21,062 nucleotides of DNA from Actinomyces sp. ICM47 (lineage in GTDB: Bacteria; Actinomycetota; Actinomycetes; Actinomycetales; Actinomycetaceae). Below the pieces are notes generated by a model. The model made no database searches and had not been told where the DNA came from. It saw nothing but the letters and a program-made list of their open reading frames with translations. Position numbers and translations under genes: made by a program. Positions 14,405 to 20,080 of the stretch are shown piece by piece; positions within the stretch are counted from its first letter, which is position 1; each line of letters begins with the position of its first letter. The stretch spans positions 1 through 21,062 of the forward strand of contig NZ_ALCA01000124.1 of NCBI RefSeq assembly GCF_000278725.1, read 5' to 3'.

Positions 14405-15121
14405 TTAGATTCCCGTCGGCCAGAAACCTGTCGCGGCCGTGTAACAGTCAGCGCCCTCCAAGCCTGGGTTGGGGATGGTCACGCTGTAGGTGGTAGTTCC
14501 GCCCGAGGGAATCGTGACGGTCGTCTGACCGAGTGCCTTATCTCTAATGGTAGGTTTACCATTCTTCTTCATATAGACACTGACTGTCAGATCAATATCG
14601 CCCACGTCAGACAGGGGCTGATAGTCAAACCACACATCACCCGAAAATGTCACAGTGTCGTCGGAGATTTCGCAGGTATCCGTCGAGCCGACAAACTGGC
14701 GAGGAGCCGACGCGAGAGCGTCGACGAATTCCTTCTTCTTGGGGCAGTACTCGGTGATCGCGTCGAGCTGAGCCGTCGGCTTCATGCTGAGTTCGCTTGC
14801 CTTCTCCTGCAGCAGAGAAACGCTCGAGTAGGCGGAGGTGAACTCATCGCACCAAATATGAGCCGACTTGTCGGATTTCGCGTTGTTGATCTCGTTGCGT
14901 ACGTTCGCGGTCTCGGTCTCGGCATCCTTCTTCTGCGTCCGCAGGTTATTGGCGTCGGTGCGTGTTTGCTCCGCCTTGGCACTCTGAGAGTAGCTGGCGT
15001 AGCCCAGGGCAGCGGTCGTCACGAGTAGACACGCGGCGAGGAATGCGCCGACGAGCGTCAGGATCCTGTAGGTGCCCGGTGAGGACTCTGCGGGCTTGTT
15101 CGTTGCGGCGGGCATGGTCAC
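14405..15121 (-). CDS. Module A gene 2: membrane-anchored four-Cys protein
   Basis: 238 residues if started at GTG 15121, which overlaps the partner's stop (GTGA) and has GAGGAG 8 nt upstream; ATG 15115 is an alternative. One membrane helix at about 20-43 (includes Cys31) is followed by a coiled stalk (SAKAEQTRTDANNLRTQKK onward, about 46-86). Exodomain cysteines are at 91 (IWCDEF), 126 (EYCPKKKEF), 150 (DTCEIS) and 226 (DCYTAATGF). The C-terminal part carries TTVTIPSGGTTTYSVTIP, close in pattern to module B, and ends GFWPTGI. Cys spacings are 35 and 24. With modules B and C it defines an unrecognised family. Secretion of the C-terminal domain and disulfide pairing are inferred from topology and Cys conservation. 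Confidence 0.87.
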   Translation of the reverse strand: MTMPAATNKPAESSPGTYRILTLVGAFLAACLLVTTAALGYASYSQSAKAEQTRTDANNLRTQKKDAETETANVRNEINNAKSDKSAHIWCDEFTSAYSSVSLLQEKASELSMKPTAQLDAITEYCPKKKEFVDALASAPRQFVGSTDTCEISDDTVTFSGDVWFDYQPLSDVGDIDLTVSVYMKKNGKPTIRDKALGQTTVTIPSGGTTTYSVTIPNPGLEGADCYTAATGFWPTGI

Positions 15122-15708
15122 TTCTGTGTCTCCTCAAGGTCCTTCTTCGCCTTGTCGAGGCCTGACTGCGCCTCGTTGTACTCACTTTGTGCACTGGCGT
15201 GCTCGGATTCCGCGTCGGCAAGTTCCTTGCTTGCGCGTGTGAAGGCCATGCCGGCGTACACGGCGGACGCGGCGAAGAGAACGACCGCGATCCACGCAGC
15301 GACCAAGCCGATGAACCAGCCGCTCGCGGTTCGGGGCTTGTTTTCCTGCTCGTCGTCTGCCTCGTTCGCTGAGTCCTCGGAGTCTGAGAAAACCGGTGTG
15401 ATGCCGGTGTTCTGATAGGGATTGGAGTGAACCTTCGGTGCCTGCTGGGAGGAAGGAACGTGGGGTGAACTCATGCCTTGCTGGGTGGGCGTTGCCTGGG
15501 GGCAGGATGCGCCCTGGGGCTGGGGGACACCCTGCTGCATGGCGGTGTTGTACGGCAGAGGTACCCCACGCATGGGCGCGGGCGTGCCCTGCTGAGGCTG
15601 AGTGCCGGGCATGGGAAGGTACTGATCGGTCCAGATACCGCCGTTCCACCAGCGCAGACGCGGGCTACCAGCGGGGTCTGGGTACCATCCGGGAACTGGT
15701 TGAGACAT
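15118..15708 (-). CDS. Module A gene 1: DUF2510 membrane protein, Gln/Pro linker
   Basis: 196 residues from ATG 15708 (AAAGG about 8 nt upstream); an ATG two codons earlier is possible. DUF2510 occupies about 1-30 (GWYPDPAGSPRLRWWNGG, W26-T). The linker (35-105) is Gln/Pro/Gly-rich (TPTQQGMSSPHVPSSQQ) and turns acidic before the membrane (DSEDSANEADDEQE). One membrane helix at about 130-152 is followed by a 40-residue coil (KELADAESEHASAQSEYNEAQ; ending EETQK). It is first in the six-gene minus-strand cluster, with a candidate promoter at 15734-15762, and diverges from the exchanger gene. Function unknown; complex formation with the product of 14405-15121 is inferred from coupling and matching coils. 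Confidence 0.9.
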   Translation of the reverse strand: MSQPVPGWYPDPAGSPRLRWWNGGIWTDQYLPMPGTQPQQGTPAPMRGVPLPYNTAMQQGVPQPQGASCPQATPTQQGMSSPHVPSSQQAPKVHSNPYQNTGITPVFSDSEDSANEADDEQENKPRTASGWFIGLVAAWIAVVLFAASAVYAGMAFTRASKELADAESEHASAQSEYNEAQSGLDKAKKDLEETQK

Positions 15709-15733
15709 GACCATCCTTTCGGTTACTGTGTGC

Positions 15734-15762
15734 AGTCTATACCTAACGCGTGAGCCTTATAA
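15734..15762 (-). promoter_or_regulatory. Candidate promoter of the three-module cluster
   Basis: On the minus strand TTATAA (15762-15757; four of six matches to TTGACA) is followed after exactly 17 nt by TAGACT (15739-15734), giving a leader of about 20 nt with AAAGG before ATG 15708. It is the only reasonable promoter seen upstream of module A. Confidence 0.5.
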
Positions 15763-15808
15763 CGCGCGTATCGCACAGGTCGTGACGCCTGGTATTGCGC
15801 GTGACAGG

Positions 15809-15814
15809 TACCCT
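15809..15814 (+). promoter_or_regulatory. Candidate -10 TACCCT, leaderless start of the exchanger gene
   Basis: TACCCT is followed by 7 nt and the ATG at 15822. An AAAGG sits only 1 nt before the ATG, too close to act as a normal ribosome-binding site, which favours a leaderless transcript. No clear -35. Confidence 0.4.
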
Positions 15815-15821
15815 GAAAGGT

Positions 15822-17396
15822 ATGGCTGCTCTCTTCTCGTCCTCACCCTTGCTCGCGCTTTTTCTCGTTGTCGCGTTGGGTGCGGCGATCGGAGCGATCC
15901 GTATCGGCCCCCTGCGTTTTGGTGCGGCGGGAGCGCTCTTTGTTGGCCTCGCGGTCTCGGCCCTGCATCCCGAGGTTGTGAGCACTCACATGTCAATCGT
16001 CCAGCCGATGGGCTTGGCGTTCTTCGTATATTGCGTTGGTATTTCCGCGGGAGCGACCTTCTTCCAGGACCTGCGTAAGCAGACGAACCTCCTCGCGCTG
16101 ACAACAATCGTGTGCATCGTGGGAGCGGTTATCGCCCTCGCGGGTGGTCGCCTCCTCGGCCTGTCGTCCGGCCTCACGTCGGGTCTCTTCACGGGTGCTC
16201 TGACGGCCGCTCCCGCCCTCGACACGGCCACCCGGCTCACCGGGGATGCGAACGCGGCGGTCGGGTACGCCTTCGGCTATCCGGTCGGCGTCATCGGCGG
16301 CATCCTCATCGTTACGATCACGGTGACGAGGAAGTGGCTGGGTCCCAAGGACACACCTTCCCTCGCCGGTTCCTCCCTGGAGGCTGTGAGTGTTCACGTG
16401 TCCAAGCACATCAACACCCGTGACATCGGCGCGTGGCGTGATCAGCGCGTACGCCTGTCGTACCTGCGACGTGATGGTCGCACCCGCGTCACCGCTCCCG
16501 GCGAGGACCTGCTGCCCGGCGACCACGTCGTCATGGTCGGCGACCCCGCGTCCATTCAGGAGACAGCTCCCCTCGTTGGTGAGATCCTCGACCACAACCT
16601 CGAGGACGACCGCTCCGACCTCGCATTCGAGCGCATCGTCGTGTCCAACCCCGACGTTGCCGGTCGCAGCGTCTCCGAACTGAACGTCACCAAGCGCTTC
16701 GGTGCCGTCATCACGCGCGTGCGTCGAGGCGACCTGGACCTCCTGGCCCGCGACGACCTCGACCTGCAGCTCGGCGACCACGTCGCCGTCGTCGTCCCCA
16801 CGGACGAACTCGACGATATCGCCGAGTGGCTCGGCGACTCCGAGCGTCGCGTCGCCGAGGTTGACGGCATGGCATTCGGCATCGGCCTCGTTCTCGGTCT
16901 GCTCCTGGGCATCGTGTCCTTCCCGTTGCCGGGCGGCCAGGGGTTCCAGCTCGGTGCCGCCGCGGGTCCGCTGATCGTCGGCATGCTCCTCGGCGCCCTG
17001 CGTCGTACCGGACCGCTCGTATGGACTCTGCCCGCCGCCGCGAACCTGACGATCCGCCAGATCGGCCTCATGCTCTTCCTCGCGGCTCTCGGCCTGAATG
17101 CCGGCCCTCAGTTCGCGAGCCTGCTCGGCAGTCCCGACGGCTGGCGCGCCGCCCTTCTCGCCGCCGTCATGGTCGTTGTGTGCTGCGGTATCCAGGCCAT
17201 CGGCGCGAAATTTATTGGCCTGTCGGCACCGCGTGCCGCCGGTGGTGTCGCGGGCTTCCTCGGACAGCCGGCCGTTCTTCAAGCCGCCGATGCCCGCGTG
17301 ACCGACGAGCGTATTGAGGCCGCCTACGCGACCCTCTTCGCCTTCGCGATCATCGTCAAGATCCTGCTCCTGCCGATTATCACCTCCTTCCTGTGA
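15822..17396 (+). CDS. Aspartate:alanine-exchanger-family transporter (YidE/YbjL type)
   Basis: 524 residues from ATG 15822; TTG 15795 or GTG 15801 would add a few residues. The architecture is two homologous membrane halves (about 1-170 and 350-524, roughly five helices each) separated by two RCK_C/TrkA_C domains (about 185-257 and 268-340). The RCK_C signature appears twice: APGEDLLPGDHVVMVGD and LDLQLGDHVAVVVPT. Each half carries the duplication pattern of the AAEx family: FFVYCVGISAGATFF with TGALTAAPALDTA, and LMLFLAALGLNAGPQF with FLGQPAVLQAAD. Known members exchange aspartate for alanine or export dicarboxylates; the substrate here is undetermined. It stands opposite the DUF2510 modules and just upstream of the Nudix gene. 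Confidence 0.9.
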   Translation: MAALFSSSPLLALFLVVALGAAIGAIRIGPLRFGAAGALFVGLAVSALHPEVVSTHMSIVQPMGLAFFVYCVGISAGATFFQDLRKQTNLLALTTIVCIVGAVIALAGGRLLGLSSGLTSGLFTGALTAAPALDTATRLTGDANAAVGYAFGYPVGVIGGILIVTITVTRKWLGPKDTPSLAGSSLEAVSVHVSKHINTRDIGAWRDQRVRLSYLRRDGRTRVTAPGEDLLPGDHVVMVGDPASIQETAPLVGEILDHNLEDDRSDLAFERIVVSNPDVAGRSVSELNVTKRFGAVITRVRRGDLDLLARDDLDLQLGDHVAVVVPTDELDDIAEWLGDSERRVAEVDGMAFGIGLVLGLLLGIVSFPLPGGQGFQLGAAAGPLIVGMLLGALRRTGPLVWTLPAAANLTIRQIGLMLFLAALGLNAGPQFASLLGSPDGWRAALLAAVMVVVCCGIQAIGAKFIGLSAPRAAGGVAGFLGQPAVLQAADARVTDERIEAAYATLFAFAIIVKILLLPIITSFL

Positions 17397-17423
17397 GCGC
17401 CTTAGTTCCTGTGAGCGCCTTAG
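17388..17423 (+). repeat. Perfect 18-bp tandem duplication across a stop codon
   Basis: TTCCTGTGAGCGCCTTAG occurs twice back to back (17388-17405, 17406-17423) with no mismatch. The first copy contains the last two sense codons (Phe-Leu) and TGA of the exchanger gene; the second lies between the genes, and its final TAG begins the -10 box of the Nudix gene. Confidence 0.95.
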
Positions 17424-17426
17424 ACT
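17421..17426 (+). promoter_or_regulatory. -10 box TAGACT, leaderless start of the Nudix gene
   Basis: TAGACT, 6 nt, then ATG 17433, with no Shine-Dalgarno sequence. Its first three bases come from the second copy of the 18-bp duplication. No -35 recognised. Confidence 0.55.
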
Positions 17427-17432
17427 AGGGTC

Positions 17433-17954
17433 ATGGCTACCCCCGACTTCGTCCTCGAGCTGCGCCGACACGTCGGCCACGCGCCCCTGTGGATGCCCGG
17501 CACGACCGTCGTTATCGCACGCCCCGCTCCGGGGTGTGCGCCCATCGATTGGGAGCGGCCTATCGCGCCCGAGGCCGTCGAGATCCTGTGCGTGCGTCGC
17601 TCCGATAACGGCGCCTGGACGCCGGTGACGGGCATCGTCGATCCGGGCGAGGAACCCGCCGTCGCAGCCGCCCGCGAGGCGTTGGAGGAAGCCGACGTGC
17701 GCATCGAGGTGCGCCGCCTCCTTTCCGTCGAAGTCGTCGGCCCCGTCACCTACGACAACGGCGACGTCACCACCTACCTGGACGTCGCCTTCGTCGCCCA
17801 GTGGGTGAGTGGCGAACCCACCCCCGCTGACGGCGAAAATAGCGAGACCGCGTTCTTCCGGGGCGACCAGCTCCCGCCCATGAACGACCGCTTCCGCCGC
17901 GCTATCGTCAAGGCTTTGAGCGCCCGCCCCGACGCGGACTTCTTGACCGCCTGA
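17433..17954 (+). CDS. Nudix hydrolase
   Basis: 173 residues, a single Nudix fold. The Nudix box runs from G67 to V89: G-x5-E73-x7-R81-E82-A-L-E85-E86-A-D88-V. All metal-binding Glu residues are present, but the usual Gly near the end is Asp88, which some active family members tolerate. Nudix enzymes cleave nucleoside diphosphates linked to another moiety; the substrate is not evident. The N-terminal part (RRHVGHAPLWMPGTTVVIAR) and YLDVAFVAQW with a late GENSETAFF segment resemble actinobacterial Nudix proteins annotated only at family level. It lies 36 bp after the exchanger gene and probably has its own leaderless promoter. Confidence 0.92.
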   Translation: MATPDFVLELRRHVGHAPLWMPGTTVVIARPAPGCAPIDWERPIAPEAVEILCVRRSDNGAWTPVTGIVDPGEEPAVAAAREALEEADVRIEVRRLLSVEVVGPVTYDNGDVTTYLDVAFVAQWVSGEPTPADGENSETAFFRGDQLPPMNDRFRRAIVKALSARPDADFLTA

Positions 17955-18028
17955 GGACGTGTGACCCGCGCGCGTGCTTTGGCCTCGTTCCTGCAGCCGC
18001 AAAACTTCTTGTCTTTGTGTCAAACCCC

Positions 18029-18057
18029 TTGCGGGACTGAAGTCCTAGTGGTGGAAT
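18029..18057 (+). promoter_or_regulatory. Promoter TTGCGG-17-TGGAAT of the Ohr gene
   Basis: A -35 TTGCGG (18029-18034) and a -10 TGGAAT (18052-18057) are separated by exactly 17 nt, and the ATG follows 6 nt after the -10, so the transcript should be leaderless. A small dyad GGACT/AGTCC lies in the spacer and could bind a repressor such as OhrR; no ohrR gene is in the window. Confidence 0.5.
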
Positions 18058-18063
18058 GGGGGT

Positions 18064-18495
18064 ATGGATACTCCTAGCAAGATTGCATACACCGTCACCG
18101 CAGACTCCACCGGCGGCCGCGCCGGCACCTCCTCCGTCCCCGCGCTTGGCATCACCCACATCATGCGCGCCCCCAAGGAACTGGGCGGCCCCGGCGACGG
18201 AGCCAACCCCGAAGCCCTCTTCGCCATGGGCTACGGTGCCTGCTTCCAAGGCGCCATGGGCCTGGCCGCCAAGGAACTGGGCATCGACACCAAGGACTCC
18301 GTCGTGCGCACCACCATTGGCCTGGGCCCCGAGGGTGACTCCTTCGCCCTGACCGCCGACATCAAGGTCTTTATCCCCGGCGTCGAACTCGACCGCGCCC
18401 AAGCCCTCGTCGACCGCGCCCACCAGCTGTGCCCCTACTCCAAGGCCACGCGCGGCAACGTGCCCGTCACCGCCACCGCCGTCGCCACCCTCTGA
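18064..18495 (+). CDS. ohr: Organic hydroperoxide resistance protein (Ohr/OsmC family)
   Basis: 143 residues, the usual Ohr length. Thiol-dependent reductase of organic hydroperoxides, cytoplasmic and dimeric in known members. Catalytic residues are in place: peroxidatic C60 in EALFAMGYGACFQGA, resolving C123 in HQLCPYSKAT, with R19 (GGRAGTSS) and E50 (NPEALF) in the positions that support the active site. An AxGYGACF context and the short CPYS loop favour Ohr over OsmC. Monocistronic, with its own leaderless promoter and a strong terminator 20 bp after the stop. A dyad in the promoter suggests redox-responsive repression, but the regulator is not nearby. Confidence 0.93.
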   Translation: MDTPSKIAYTVTADSTGGRAGTSSVPALGITHIMRAPKELGGPGDGANPEALFAMGYGACFQGAMGLAAKELGIDTKDSVVRTTIGLGPEGDSFALTADIKVFIPGVELDRAQALVDRAHQLCPYSKATRGNVPVTATAVATL

Positions 18496-18515
18496 GCGTG
18501 CCCGATAGACGGAAG

Positions 18516-18553
18516 AACCCCAGCCTCGCCAATCGATGGACGAGGCTGGGGTT
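18516..18553 (+). terminator. Intrinsic terminator of the Ohr gene
   Basis: AACCCCAGCCTCG (18516-18528) pairs perfectly with CGAGGCTGGGGTT (18541-18553) around a 12-nt loop; TCTTC follows. It lies 20 bp after the Ohr stop. The stem would also form on the minus strand, with AAGAA before and TTCTTCC after it, so it could stop transcription of the aminopeptidase gene as well. Confidence 0.85.
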
Positions 18554-18570
18554 TCTTCATGCGCTTAAGT

Positions 18571-18740
18571 GATCCTGGGCGCTCAGACACCACCGGGGCT
18601 CGCCGCGCGCATGGCTTCACCCGTGGGGTTTGCCGGGCGCGGGCGATCCGGGCGCTCAGGCACCACCGGGGCTTGCCGCGCGCACGGCGTCGCCCTTTGG
18701 GTTTGCCGGGCGCGGGCGATCCGGGCGTTCAGGCGCCGCG
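18571..18740. repeat. 73/74-bp GC-rich tandem repeat 3' of the aminopeptidase gene
   Basis: Copy 1 runs 18571-18644 (74 bp) and copy 2 18645-18717 (73 bp), each starting GATCC and ending in TTTGCCGGGCGCGGGC. A third, partial copy starts at 18718 and runs into the end of the aminopeptidase gene, including its stop codon at 18729-18731. Copies diverge mainly in the middle. Apart from the terminator before it, nothing else is seen in 18554-18728. It may have arisen by duplication of the gene's 3' end. Confidence 0.85.
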
Positions 18741-20033
18741 CCAGTACGCCGCCAGCGCCTTCGACAGCGTCAGCAGGTCATCGATATGGCTCATCTCGCG
18801 CGCCGAATGCATCGACAGCAGGCCCACACCCACATCCACCGTCAAGATGCCCAGGCGCGTCGCCGTGATCGGGCCGATCGTCGTGCCGCACGGCATCGCG
18901 TTGTTGCCCACGAAACTCTGCGAAGGCACACCCGCCGCCGCGCACGCCCGATTCCACAAGGCAATGCCCTCGCCGTCCGTCGCGTAACGCTGCTTCGAAT
19001 TGATCTTGATGACCGGGCCACGCCCCATCACCGGGCGATTATCCGGATCGTGATGGCCCGCGTAGTTCGGATGCACCGAATGCGCCGCGTCCGCGCTCAC
19101 GCACGACGAAGCCGCCAGCATCCGCTCGAATCCATCCTCATCGCGGCCCAGTGCCGTCGCCGTGCGGCGCAACACCGTCTCCAAGATCGGGCCGGCCGCG
19201 CCCGTGCGCGATCCCGAACCCACCTCCTCGTGATCGAAGCACATAAACACCGTGACGTCGCCGCCCGCGGGCACACCCTCCGCGGCGAGGCGCTCCAGGG
19301 CCACCAGGCCCGGGTGCACGCTCGACAGATTGTCCTGACGCGAGGCCGCGATGAACTGGCCCTTGTCGCCGAAGAAACCCGGCCCCTGGCTGGGGGTCAG
19401 GATCAGGTCGAAGGCCGCGACCTGCGACGCGTCATCCAGGCCCGCCGTGCGCGCCACGTACTCCAGCACGTTGCCATAAGGGTTATCCACCGTCCACACC
19501 GGATGCAGGTGCTTCTGCGGATCCAGCTTCAAGCCAACCGGATTCACCTCACGATCCAGGTGAATCGCCAGCTGCGGGATGCGCGCAATCGGGCCAGTAC
19601 GCGCCAAAACGACCTCGCCATTCCTCAGAATCAGGCGGCCCGCCAGCGTCAACTCGCGATCCAGCCACGAGTTCCACATCATGCCGCCGTACACCTCGAC
19701 GTCGATCTGGCCCCAGCCGTCCGGCGTCGTCGACTGCACCGACGGCTTCACCGAAAACGCCGGCGAATCCGTGTGCGCGCCCACAATGCGGAAGCACGCG
19801 TCCTCGGCGACTGTTTCGGGCACGAACCACGCGGCCACCGCGCCACCGCGCACCATCACGTGACCGCCCGGCGACGCGTCCCACGCGCCCTTCTCGTCGA
19901 CGCGCGTAAACCCAGCGTCGACCAGGCGCTGAGCCACGACCTCGGCCGCGTGATAGGGGGTGGGAGAATCAAGAAGGAAATGCTGATAGTCCACCGCGTT
20001 CGCGTGGACCTCATCCAATTCAAGCTGTGCCAT
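18729..20033 (-). CDS. M18-family metallo-aminopeptidase
   Basis: 434 residues from ATG 20033; an ATG at 20042 would add three. Cytosolic dinuclear zinc aminopeptidase of the M18 (aspartyl aminopeptidase) family. Metal and catalytic residues are visible in order: H87 and D89 in GAHTDSP, D234 in RQDNLSS, E269/E270 in FDHEEVGS, D314 in CVSADAAHSVHPNY, and H409 in LSMHSAREM near the C-terminus. The N-terminal LDSPTPYHAA is typical. Length fits the family (about 430). TACCAT lies 7 nt before ATG 20033, suggesting a leaderless transcript; a GGGAGG between them is too close to act as a ribosome-binding site. It diverges from an aldo/keto reductase across 47 bp. Confidence 0.95.
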   Translation of the reverse strand: MAQLELDEVHANAVDYQHFLLDSPTPYHAAEVVAQRLVDAGFTRVDEKGAWDASPGGHVMVRGGAVAAWFVPETVAEDACFRIVGAHTDSPAFSVKPSVQSTTPDGWGQIDVEVYGGMMWNSWLDRELTLAGRLILRNGEVVLARTGPIARIPQLAIHLDREVNPVGLKLDPQKHLHPVWTVDNPYGNVLEYVARTAGLDDASQVAAFDLILTPSQGPGFFGDKGQFIAASRQDNLSSVHPGLVALERLAAEGVPAGGDVTVFMCFDHEEVGSGSRTGAAGPILETVLRRTATALGRDEDGFERMLAASSCVSADAAHSVHPNYAGHHDPDNRPVMGRGPVIKINSKQRYATDGEGIALWNRACAAAGVPSQSFVGNNAMPCGTTIGPITATRLGILTVDVGVGLLSMHSAREMSHIDDLLTLSKALAAYWRGA

Positions 20034-20040
20034 GCCTCCC

Positions 20041-20074
20041 ATGGTAGAACTCTCGGCGGGGCGCGGCCTACGAT
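20041..20074. promoter_or_regulatory. Back-to-back -10 boxes of divergent leaderless genes
   Basis: On the minus strand TACCAT (20046-20041) precedes ATG 20033 by 7 nt; on the plus strand TACGAT (20069-20074) precedes ATG 20081 by 6 nt. The whole intergenic region is 47 bp, so each promoter's -35 region must overlap or abut the other's -10, implying mutual exclusion or shared control. Confidence 0.5.
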
Positions 20075-20080
20075 TGACAC

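Noticed and set aside
11644..15708. The three modules as a mobile element or prophage segment
   Set aside because: No transposase, integrase, terminal repeats or tRNA junction is visible, and base composition is like the surroundings; local duplication explains the layout.
15993..18023. Very long minus-strand open frame (676 codons) opposite the exchanger and Nudix genes
   Set aside because: Both plus-strand genes have clear family motifs here; the antisense product is low-complexity Asp/Gly/Glu-rich, as expected from GC-biased third codon positions.
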